NCBI GenBank assembly: GCA_013396655.1
Contig: WBMV01002659.1
Location: forward strand, 1 to 64,000
DNA length: 64,000 nucleotides
Origin: Campylorhamphus procurvoides
Lineage: Eukaryota; Chordata; Aves; Passeriformes; Dendrocolaptidae
Direction of reading: 5' to 3'
Shown piece after piece: positions 49,800 through 60,600 of the stretch. Every line of letters begins with the position of its first letter. Position 1 is the stretch's first letter. The position numbers and the translations under genes were made by a program. The notes under the pieces were generated by a model. It was not told the DNA's origin, ran no database searches, and worked only from the letters and a program-made list of their open reading frames with translations.

Positions 49800-51950
49800 A
49801 GAAAATAATTCCTGAGTTAATGAACTATTTGCTAGTAATAAAACCATGTTCTTTTATTTCCCATAGCGGGGTTGCCCCGTGGCAGCAGTGATGCTGAAGC
49901 ACCTGTCGTACCCTGAGAAGGATCCTCATCTCTTCAGTGGTCACACAAGGAGGCACGTTGAACAGTGTCTAGCCATGCATGAGTCACTAGATACTAAATT
50001 TACCCCCACAACACACCTTGGTCCTTATGAGAATTGAGCCCATCCTCCTCCGCCTGGCAAAACCTCTCTGACTGAATGCAGACACCCTCTGTCTTGCAGC
50101 AAGTCAGCATATGCCTTTCCAACATGCTTTGAGAAGTGGCTGATACCAAGGGTCTCATTTGTAAGGGCCGATCCGCTCAGTCTGAGATGCTGGAACATTC
50201 TGGCCTATCTCATGTCTAATGACAGTGGTAGCCATTTAGTAAGCGAAATAATGTTAACAGGAAAAGGTTTATTGCAGAGTAACTTTCTATGTAAATAGGA
50301 ACATCAGTCTTCTAACAGAAACACTCACGCTTTACTCTCGGTATTTTCCAGTTTTTACTCACACTGCTTTTGCTTTCTTGAAACTACATTAACTGACTGG
50401 ACACTTAATGGACACTGGACATTGTGCTCAGTGGAAGTGCCAGAGAGAAGCAGAGGCATCATACCCAGTTTGATGGACAAGAGAATTATTACTCCCAAGG
50501 GCACATTACTGCTTTTGTAAATTAGAAGTCACCTTGTGTGTGATAAAACCAATACATGAATCAGTGATACACAGTTTAAACAGAAACTGAGCTTTTACAA
50601 TTTGAAGATTAGGGTGGGAGAAGTAGCTCTGCAAAATAAAAAGTTTGTACCTGCTACATCAGTGTTTATGACTAGGACATTGTCATGTTCTGTTATTTTG
50701 ATATGAGGAAATCACCTTCTGAATATCAGACTAATCATGTACTTGCATTTCTGCACTTCTCACATATAAGTCATTAGCCTTCTACAGAACAATACCACTT
50801 CCATCACTACAATGTTTCTGAACATATACAAGACACTTAGCAAAGCTTTCCTTCAGCTGTGACAACCTGAAATTGCTGCCAGCAGGAGTTGACACCACTT
50901 CCAGAAAATCATCTTCACTAAAGAACCACAGGGTCCTGTCATGCAGCTCTCTCTAACCACTTCACAGCTAGCTGGCAATCAAATGGCATTTGCCAAGGGC
51001 AAAGGAAAATTTTCCTGTCAGGGCCTGTATCACCTTTAAAGCAAAAGCATTCCAACGACACGGTACATTGCGTGGCAGTTCTGTAAGCTTTTATAACAGC
51101 ACCTGAAATACTTTTATCGCGCAAATAAACTTGGAATAGCTCATTCTTGTGACAGTGAAGCACGGACCCACGACCTTGGGTTCAAGGCAGTGAATGTGTT
51201 CATTAACGGTCAGGCCCCCCTTTTACACCCTTGGGCTCCAGAGGCCGTGATTAAGGGTAGACAGGTACCACTCCCCAAGGTGTAACTCCTCGAGGGGACC
51301 AGTGACCATGCGTGCCAGAGTACTGTCTTCGGGAGCCTACATTTCCCATCCTTCTTTGCGGCACCCTTCCTATAGAAAGTTAACCCTATCCCTTTTTTCC
51401 ATTTTTTAAATAACAAGTCACAGTTACAACTGGGTAAAACCCATCAAATTTATTTAAAGGGAAATGTGTTGGCCTATTGGTATGGGTATTGTGCTTTACT
51501 GTGATCAGGGAACATGAGTGTGATTGAGGTAATGTTGTGTAATTGTATTTTGAGGTATATTGATATAAAATACTTTTGAATTCAGACACACACATACATC
51601 TTTCCATTCAAGCAGGCGGCCACCAAACTTACACTTCATGCGCATATATTAAAAATTTTTATTCTGTTCCTACACTTCAACCATGCATGTAACTTAGCAG
51701 TAGTCATTGACTATGTGTGTCTTTTGCTTCATTTCCATCATTTGTCCAGTGATTGTTCTAAAGAAGAGTCAATAAAAGGCCTGACACACCTAGACGGGAA
51801 TCACCTTAGCTGAGTACCTGTGGATACGCACACATATCCTCTCCTCCGGGTCACAAGGCCCACCAGTTCTGACCACTGTCCTGATATTAAGTCTTTTATC
51901 ATGACTGGTGTTTTGGGAGAGGATAGCACCTTAGATTCATGTTGATGCTC
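49800..51950. other. Spacer upstream of CARNMT1, no gene seen
   Basis: No recognisable coding sequence. Lying between the LTR-like block and the ERV remnant on the same strand, it could include unrecognised 3' ERV sequence, but I find no envelope or integrase motif. Confidence 0.4.
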
Positions 51951-51959
51951 GTATCCACT

Positions 51960-52950
51960 ATAACCTGTGTCATCACAGTTTAAAAGGTTCAAGACATACA
52001 ATGCTTTCCATAATAATTCTTATGGACTCTGCAAGAAGCCAATCCAGATTGTCCTTTTTCACTGGAATGTAGATCACTTATGGGTCCTGTCCATCCATCT
52101 CCTGCAGTCACTCCCGACCCTTAATAACAAGCTTGGCAAGCATGTTGTTAACAGTCCAACCAGCTTTAGATGGAGAATGCGGCAGAAACAACCATTCCAT
52201 GATTAGCAAGGGATCACATTCAGTCTGGTCCCATTGAAAAAGAACTGCAAAAGGCTGAAATTTGCTAGATACAGGAGCATGCATATCAAGATGTTGTCAC
52301 CTGCCCTGTCTATCTTCAATGGCCTGTGAGCACATTTCAAAGCCTGCTTTACTTCTGCTGTTAAAGATTAATAGAAATTAAAGCAGGATCACCGTTTAGG
52401 AGCTCAGACAGGAGGTCCAGTTCCTCTGTTGTGATGCCCAGAATTGGTTGATACCCTGTGGGTATCAGGGCCACTGCAGTAGACGTTAAAGTCACTGGCT
52501 GGCTGGCTGGCTGGCTGGAGGCCAGGTCCAAGCCTGCACTGCCAGTGATGGCTGCAAATAAGTCACTGGCCAACTGTTTAGAGCCATACTTCTTTGACAG
52601 GCAGGGGCGTGCGGCTTTGCACCCCGCCTCCAGTTTCCCTGTGGTGCGGGCTCTCCTCAATAATTAAGCCCAGATCTGCATTCATTAGTCCCAATTCTTC
52701 CCCTTTCCACATTTTGGGCAAGTTGGAGGGGATCTTCCAGGACAGCTTCTTATAGAGTTGTCAGATGCTCCACATTAGAAGCAGCCATTCCTCTTTTTTG
52801 CCCCTTCATGTATTCGCAATTGGGCAGCTAAAGCTTGGGCAAGTGAAGCCCTGTGGAGGTCAATAGATCCTATGTTTTGGCAAGCCCGCACCATTTCAGC
52901 AACCATACAATGTTCTTGCCTGCCAGGGAAACTGGCCTAAACAAGTTTTG
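51960..52950 (-). pseudogene. Decayed betaretrovirus-like ERV (gag - dUTPase - RT pieces)
   Basis: Minus-strand retroviral pieces in genome order. At 52.75-52.95 kb there is a gag capsid-end-like segment (MVAEMVRACQNIG, LAQALAAQL) then a broken zinc-knuckle pair (CGASDNS, CPKCGKGKNW), with in-frame stops. At 52361-52660 there is an open frame with the dUTPase motif GSAGLDLAS and VALIPTGYQPILG, after which the domain is lost. At 51.96-52.33 kb there is an RT connection-like stretch (PLLIMEWLFLPHSP, MLAKLVIKGRE, YIPVKKDNLDWLL) with stops. Protease and most of RT are deleted. The dUTPase-in-pro arrangement points to ERVK/betaretroviruses. Not functional. Confidence 0.7.
52495..52518. repeat. (CTGG)n tetranucleotide repeat
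   Basis: Six tandem CTGG units inside the ERV dUTPase-like frame, where they encode the Ser-Gln-Pro-Ala run. Probably expanded after insertion. Confidence 0.95.
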
Positions 52951-53089
52951 GACCAGAGGGGAAAAGGACAAAGGGAGGAAGACATACAGCCTTTATCCCC
53001 ATGACCACTGCAGATGGCCACCAGAGAGCAACACACAGGCGCAAGAAGGAGAAGCAAAGGGAGGGGATATGGAAATAACTTTCAAGAAC

Positions 53090-53280
53090 TGATTATGATA
53101 AATCTGCCTTTTCTGGGGAATAGTGTAAATATGTATAAGGGGATTATGGTAACACGTACAGTGCATAAAACCACTGCCTAAGGTTTTGTGGGTGTGCACG
53201 TCTTTGGTGGAACTATCCCCTGTGCACCTGGCACCAAATAAAAGTACCTCTCTATAACCATCCAGTTGTGGAGCTATTAT
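53090..53280 (+). mobile_element. LTR 3' end fragment
   Basis: Contains gtgtaaatatgtataagggg, a GT-rich stretch, aataaa in ggcaccaaataaaagtacct and an end near ccgca, the usual R-U5 layout of avian ERV LTRs. It abuts the CR1 that begins about 53.285 kb. Family not determined. Confidence 0.45.
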
Positions 53281-53284
53281 TCCG

Positions 53285-55000
53285 CAAGTCAAATGCCTGG
53301 TAAAATTATGGAGAAGATTGCTCTGGGAAGTATTGAAAAATACCAGAAAGACAACGCAATTATCAGTCACAGCCCGCATGGCTTCATGAGGGGAAAGTCC
53401 TGCTTATCAAACCTGACTTCCTTTTATGATAACCCACCTAGCTGATCAAGGGAAGCCAGGTGATGCAATCCTTTCGGTTTTCAATAAAGCTTTCAGTACT
53501 GTCTCTCACAGGATCCTTCAGGACAAAATATCCAACACAGCTGGATAAATACATTATGTAGTGGGTGAGCAATTGACTCACAGCTCAAGCACAGAAGATA
53601 ATAGTGAACAGTGTAACATCAGCCTGGTGACGTGTCACTAGTGAGATTCCACAGGGCTCCATCTCAGGCCCTGCAGTCTTCAACATCTTCATAAATTACT
53701 TGGATGCAGGACTGGAAGGGACACTAAGCAAGTTTGCAGATGACACAAAACTTGGAGGAGCTGTTGACTGCCCCAGAGGCAGGGAGGCCCTGCAGAGAGA
53801 CCTCAACTGTGGGAGTAAACACTTATTACAGCTGGAACAAGACAAGAAGTAAAGATTGCCACAACCTGGAGGCTGGAGAAGGGTTACATCGAAAGAGCTA
53901 TCCAGAAAGAAGACACATTCCCAGAAGGACTAATGGGACCCCAGTTTCATACAAGTTTATGGTTAATGTTAGTTGACTGTACCATTGTAATGAATGTTAT
54001 TATTCCAAGTTCTGTACTTTTCCCCTCATGGTCATCCCTGTTTGTGATTGGTTAATGTTCGCCACAGTGCAGCATGACCATGTGTGGTTATCTCCTCCCA
54101 TTTTCCCTTATTTGGATATGCTCCATTCCTTCCTTACCTTGTTTGGTTAGTCAATGCCCAAGTTCCACCTACCTTCTAGAAGTTTCCCTCAGCATATTAT
54201 AAAAGTCTGATGCTCTTGTAACAAGGTGCCATTTCTGCTTCACGCTTCTGGAAGTGTGCCATCCCTTCTCTGCCTCCCAGGACCATGACTCTCAACAAAT
54301 TAGAGGACTGAGCAATCACCAGCCGTATGAAGTTCAGCAAGGGGAAGTGCTGGATTCTGTACCTGAGCTGCGGCAACCCTGGGTGTTTGTACAGACTGGG
54401 GAATAAGATGACAGAAGGGCCAACCATGTCCTGGGGGGCATCAGGCAAAGCATCATCAGCTGGTCGAGGGAGGGTATTGTCCCACTCTGCTCTGCACTGG
54501 GGCAGCCTCTCCTTGAATATTGTGTGTAGAGCTTTGGGCACCACAATGTAAGAAAGATACTAAGCTATTAGGAAGTGTACAAAGGAGGGACACAAAGATG
54601 GTGAAGGGTCTTGAAGGGAAGCCGTATGAGGAATGGCTCAGGTCAGTGGTTCTGTTCAGCCTGCAGAAACGGAGACTGAGGGAAGACCTCATTGCAGTCT
54701 ACAACTTCCTTGTAGGGGGAAAAGCAGGGACAGGCACTGATCTCTTCTCTCTGGTGACAAGTGACAGGACCCAAAGAATGGCCTGAAGTTGTGTCAGGAG
54801 AGGTTTAGGCTAGATGTTAGAGAAAGGTTCTTCACCCAGGTTGCGTGCTGGAACGGGTTCTCCCAGGGAAGTGGTCACAGCACCAAGCCTGACAGTTCAA
54901 GAAGCATCTAAATGATACTCTCAGACTCTTGGGGACAGTCCTGTGCAGGGCTTGGAGTGGGACCTTGGGGGTTCCTTCCAACTTGCTGTATTCTGTGATT
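53285..55000 (+). mobile_element. Long CR1 LINE fragment (RT region to 3' end), split by an insertion
   Basis: Sense CR1 from the reverse-transcriptase region (ttcaataaagctttcagtac, ttccacagggctccatctca, tttgcagatgacacaaaact) to the 3' tail (gttccttccaacttgctgta, ttctgtgatt). The catalytic-region codons around GCAGATGAC (A-D-D box) are visible but the frame is broken by stops and indels. About 100 bases are missing near 54.42 kb relative to the usual CR1 sequence as I recall it. Interrupted at 53808-54290. Confidence 0.88.
53808..54290 (+). mobile_element. Insertion in CR1 with 6-bp target duplication (LTR-like)
   Basis: 483 bases of non-CR1 sequence flanked by direct repeats ctcaac (53802-53807 and 54291-54296); removing one repeat and the insert restores the CR1 sequence gacctcaacaaattagagg. 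It starts TG, carries tgattggttaatg (CCAAT-like) and a TATA-like ttataaaag near 54.20 kb. It does not end in CA and I see no AATAAA, so solo LTR is likely but not proven. Six-base duplications fit ERVK/alpharetroviral integration. Confidence 0.65.
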
Positions 55001-55299
55001 ATCTTTGCCCACTGAGTTGCTGTAGCAACTGGCAAGAGCAAAGAATTTAGACACACCAGGTGAGTCTGATGAATTTCTACAGTTCATCCTTTGTATAGCC
55101 CTGCTTGCTTCTTTTACCACATCTTATGGGTGAGGTGTCAATGAATCTTCAAAATCCCCTTTGAACTTGCTGGTACTGCCTGCCTCCTATGGCATTACAT
55201 CTCAGAAGCTCAGTGTCTGGTGCATGATACATCATCTTTATCCATGTGAAATATCACCTTAATATAACTGGTCAATCTGTTTTGAATGAAGAAGTGCCT

Positions 55300-55930
55300 G
55301 CTGGACTAGTATTTGTACAATTTGGTGAATACTAGTTCTGCATCCACTTGACTCACAGCTTTTAAGATTTTGTAAACCTTGACCCTTTTGTCCCTCAATC
55401 TTCTCTCCATAGTGAATGGTCACTTTTAGTCCCTCCCCACAAAGCAGCTTCTACATTCTCTTGGTCAGTTGCCCTTCTTTTAACTCTACAATGGACTCCC
55501 TCAAAATGTAGAAACTGCAACTGTCTACCACTGAAAATCTAGGTCCACCAATCTTATACAGGAGCAAAGTAGCACCACCTGCTTTGTTTGCAAAAAAACA
55601 CCAACAAAAAACCCATAAAAAAACAACTCCCAAAAAAATTATGCAGGTCCAAACTGTGGTATGGTTACAGAAGAATTGTGAAAGATCTCTGCCCTGAGCT
55701 CTTCTTACAAGTTGCTGAAGTACAACTTCAGTGCCATGTATATTCTGATAATGATTCACACCACAAATGCTTAGATCTGTACTGGAGCTCATCTACCACT
55801 TTTGCCTGTGGGAGGATCTCACAAATTGAGCTTCTTGCCACTGCACGTATGTTTGGTTACTTATGAAAGCTCAGTATCATCTGCAAACTTGGGTGATATC
55901 ATTGTTCATTCCATCCTCTGAATCACCATG
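55300..55930 (-). mobile_element. Old CR1-like fragments
   Basis: Two diverged patches, ttttgtaaaccttgacccttt with ctcaatcttctctcc (55.36-55.42 kb) and ctcagtatcatctgcaaact (55.87 kb), resemble the antisense of ancient amniote CR1s. Weak match; nothing else is recognisable between them. Confidence 0.4.
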
Positions 55931-56694
55931 CCAGAGCAAGTGGATGTGGAAAACTGGTTCCTGTAAGTGGGAGCCTGCACTGGAGCAGCAGCAGATTTGT
56001 GAGGAGGAAGGAGCAGTAGAAACAATACCAAATGAGCTGAGCACAACAACCCATTCCCCATTCGCCTATGCAGCTAGGGGAGAGGAAGTAGAGAATTCAT
56101 TAGGGAAGTCAAGCTCAGAAGAAGGGAGGGGTGGGGGAAAAGTGTTTTAAGATTTTTTCTTATTATCCTACTCTAATTTGATTGGCAATAAATTAAAACA
56201 ATTTCCCCATGCCAAGTCTGTTTTGCCTGTCACTGTAATTGCTGAGTGATCTTCTTGTCCTTATCTTGACTCATGTATTTTTTACCCTTGTCCAGTTGAG
56301 CAGTGGTAAGCAATAGAGCAACCTGGGGGGCACCTGGTGGCTAGCCAAGGACAGCCACGCACAATCATCCAAGTATTAGCAAATCTCTCTCAGTTGCACC
56401 CTTTCCAAAGGGAAATAAAAACAAAAATGCAGTTCAGAGTCAGACAATCCATCACAGTATATGAGAAAATACAACATGAAATATTTTTAGTACAGAACAA
56501 TAATACAAAATTATATTTGAAAGAACTTTGTCTTAAACACACCTAAAAGGTGTTCTCAGATTAGAGCTGTGTTTTCTTATATATTGATTTCGGACTCATT
56601 ACTGTTAAAATAAGGCATTACATTTCAATCACTGATCAGTTCAGCTGTACATATTAAGTAATATAGTCCATCCTTTGCATTTCACTTCCGTAGC

Positions 56695-56949
56695 TTTATT
56701 TTCATTCTGGCTGATAAAAATGTAAGATATTGTATAGAAAATATAGGGGTTAAGAAACTACTTATTCAGCAACTTCATATGACCCAACTTTCCAATTTCC
56801 TAGTTTATCTAAATGTATGTACACAAATTCCATAACAAAGCATTCACTTTTGTTTAGCATCCCTGCTTTCTGAACATTTTCATTATTTCAGTTTCCCTCT
56901 GAGCTACTAATTCCTTCCTTCTTCCTCCCCACTGCAGTATATATTTATT
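56695..56949 (-). terminator. NMRK1: Candidate NMRK1 polyadenylation signals
   Basis: Two AATAAA hexamers on the minus strand, at 56944-56949 and 56695-56700, would give a 3'UTR of roughly 0.7 to 1 kb after the stop at 57667. I cannot tell which, if either, is used. Confidence 0.35.
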
Positions 56950-57666
56950 GCCTATGACTGTGCCATCCCAATCATCAATCTCTGTAATATATGCACTATA
57001 TCTTGTTAATGATGCATCTGCACTCTCTACATCTTACTCCCCCACCTTTTTCCAATAATCTCTTCATGTTTAATTTTTTTAATACCTATCCCCAACTGCT
57101 TCAAACAATACACAACATAAAAAGTACTTTGTAAACACAGAGAAGTTTTTAGAAAGTCTAAGTAAGTTCAGTTATGATGTATTTAGTTACTGAATGAGAA
57201 GCATAACAACTTACACAATCTTAAACCACAGTTAGTTCTTCTAACCATGTCTATCAGTGATTATAAGCTCCTAAAAATATTAGAGACAATCACTGTCATT
57301 GCTATATGATCATTTCAAATGGCAGTCATCCATGTTCAAATATGCTTATTAAACCAACAGAACTGCATCTCTATAGTTTAGGTTTTTACACAAAAATCTT
57401 TATGTTCTTTAAAATGTTCCCATTCAATCAGATTTAATGATCAGCCAAAGTATGACTGATTAAAGGAATTCTAAAGAAGAATGCACTGTTGATACTTCTA
57501 AATGGTATCTGAAACATAGAGTTAATAATTACTACAAAAACGCTTGTACTGTATGAACTAGCATTACCATCATACACATAACATTTGCTTAGTTGGTTGG
57601 CTTGCCAAGTATGACAGTCTTGGGGTTTTCTATTCATATCAAACGGAACCCAGTTTTCTACATTAA

Positions 57667-57686
57667 TCATGCTGTGACATGCCGAT
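57667..57686 (-). CDS. NMRK1: NMRK1 coding exon 8 (stop)
   Basis: Twenty-base coding tail giving NRHVTA and TGA. Human NMRK1 also ends in VTA after a short exon, which supports this terminal exon despite its size. Acceptor tatttttag. The remainder is 3'UTR. Confidence 0.85.
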
Positions 57687-60600
57687 CTAAAAATAAATAA
57701 AAAGTACACATTTTACTTGTAGTGTTTGCAAGCGACATCACTATATTTTAGAAACTAATACCACCAAAACATTTGTCTTCATCGATGTGTTACCTATATT
57801 CCTTTCTGTTTCCCCTTTTTATTGTTATTTTATCACTAGATGACAGTGGATTCAACTATTATTTTAGAACATCCAATTTCAAGGAAATCACAGTTGTAAC
57901 TTAGATTGACTCAGAGTAATGGGCAGACATGGGAGTGCAATAAATAAAGAGATATAATATATACAATCCTTGTGAGTATTTTCATATAAAAGGATTAGCT
58001 TCTTATTAACATGGAGTAGGACATGTAGATTCAATTTTCAGTAACATTACTTACTTTCTTCCCTTAGCTTGTTTAATTCCTGCATTATATCACTATACAA
58101 ATAGGATAAAAGCTCCTCTTGGGATTTTGTTCCATCCAAATAAGCTGAGAAAGATGAAAGAAAAAGTTTTCATGAGTTCTGTGTCAGCTATCTATAATAC
58201 CAATTGGCAAAGCTTTCAGTATTACTATAGATGTCATCAGAAGAGATGAAAAAAACCATGAACAGCATCTTCCCTTTTCTTCTTTTATAAACTCATTTTA
58301 TATATTAAATATAACATATAGGGAAAGCATTCTAGTTAATAATTCATGTACAGTTTTTTGTGGTGTAAGAGTCTCCATAAGGATAATGATAGTAATATTA
58401 GGACAGTAGTGCAATGGAATAATTCAGCAGAAAGTTTTCTGTGCAGTGGAAGACTTCAGGTTCCTCATCTTCAGCATTTGAGCAAGTCAAGGAACAGCAC
58501 TGCAGTTCCCATTCTCACTGCATAGTAAGGAGCAGTGAGCTGATGATCAAGCAGCCAACCAACTTCCATTCCCGCTGGTCCCCTCTCCAGGAGGCAGTGC
58601 AAGAGCTGTATAAGTGTGAACACCACACAAGCTCATGGCAGTGCTCCACCGGCTGACCCAGCTTTGATACGTCTCATGCAAAACTGGTCAGTATACTGTG
58701 TACAGTCAGCATCTAGAAATTATCTTCCGCCTATTACAAGACTTCAACCAGGATTTCAATTTGGTTCTGAAGAATTCTGCCAGTGTGTCAGCTATCATCT
58801 CAGAAGCTTCCTACTAAAAACATACATATGTGGTCTTAACAAGCTATCTTGTTAAGTGGACTTAATTAGTGATCAGAAGATTTCTATTTTTTAACTTCAT
58901 AATTTTCATTATTAAAAAACAAAATTAACCCCCCTATAAATTTGCAATATAAACCAGCAAAACGGTCAAAACCTACTGTCTAAGTGCTATAAAAGCATCT
59001 GAGGAAATTTTTGTACCATTTAAAAAAGCTCATAACAAAAACTACAGAATTGCCACATTTAAGCATTTTATAACTTTAAAATTAAGGATACCATACCAAC
59101 TTGCATACTTGCATTTTCTTCCAATTCATTTTTATATTTCAGATACATAGGCCACACGTGTCCATCGAAGTACCCCGGTGCATCTGCTGGCTGATAGACT
59201 CTGGTGCTACACAAAAATATATTTGCTTTTCCATACAAGTTTTGCATTTTCCCCTACTGTCAGCTGTTTTAATAATAGCATTTATCCAAAATAAAAAAGA
59301 AGGGCCAGCTGGCTGCATAACTGTTGGAGCAAAGGAGGCTTCTGTATTTTAATTCGATCTGTGATATGAACTTTTGCTATCTTACCTATTTTTGCCTATC
59401 AAACCACATTTGAGATAAGGTTAAAAGTTGGCGTTTTTTAATTGAAAGGGGTATTACATATATCTTAAGCTGTATTGAAACGTTACAAAAAATTTACTTT
59501 TTCCTTTTTTTTTTATTAGTTATACAGATTTTGCAAGCTTTAAATGACCAGTTGTTTAGTCTACACATGTCCATTCTGGTCACTAATAAAGGTGGCTCTA
59601 GTGTGAAACCAAGAAAGTGGAATCAACCAAAGCCATCTGAAGAGAGGATTTCTTCATCAGCTAGCGGATTCTGACTGTGCACATGTACTGCTCCAAGCAT
59701 ACAGTATTGCTCCAAATTTGGAAGCAAGTCAGACATTGGCTCAATAGTCTAAATCAGATACACAGTACAACTAATGTACAGTCTAAACAAAACATACATT
59801 AAAAACACATATGAACATAATTACTTGAACAACAATTTATGTAACTGTATTCAATGAAAAATAAGACTGCTTAGTATTTTTTTAACTGTTGCCCATTTTA
59901 AACATAGTTTAACTCAAATATACATGCAATAATGCAAAGAATTGATCAGAACAACAAATTCTCTTTTTAGTGTTTGCAAAGCATTCCACCCTTTAATATC
60001 CCTGTGCTTTAAAATAAAAAACAAAAACAAATCTAAAACAAACAGAGGAAAAATGATCTTAATAGCTTACATTTGGCAAGCACCGAAGAAAAGCTAGTAC
60101 AAAAGAATTGCTCCAGTTTAGGGGATAGAGTGACCTTTGTTAAACAATAACTGAATAATCTTACCTCCTTCTCCTTTTGCACTCTTCGTAAGGAAGGGTC
60201 AAAAAATATCTTCTATCCCATAGTTCATTAAGTGGCCTAAGGTAATAACATATTTAGTTCCCTCTTCCATTTTAGGGCAGCTTTCAATATATCAGGCTAC
60301 ATATTACTGCTTACTCATAATTGTAAAGAAGAAAGCCTTCAACAATCAAAATATAAACATTTTTCAGATTGTCACATGCACTCTGTGGCTCATCTGTCAC
60401 AACATCTGAGCTTGCTGGGCTTTTTATCCAATTGCGAATCCTTGTCACCATTTCATCCATGTAGAGGGCATCAAGTACTAGATGGAAACAAAGTTAGACA
60501 CCCCTTAGACCCAGAGAATAAAAAAGAAAGAACCCTTACGTACCCCTAGGTTAATCAGTTAGAATCAAATAATCCACATACAAGTTTAAATGAAATTCAG

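Noticed and set aside
53734..54786. Several 70-90 codon ORFs as host genes
   Set aside because: They are pieces of CR1 and of the element inserted in it.
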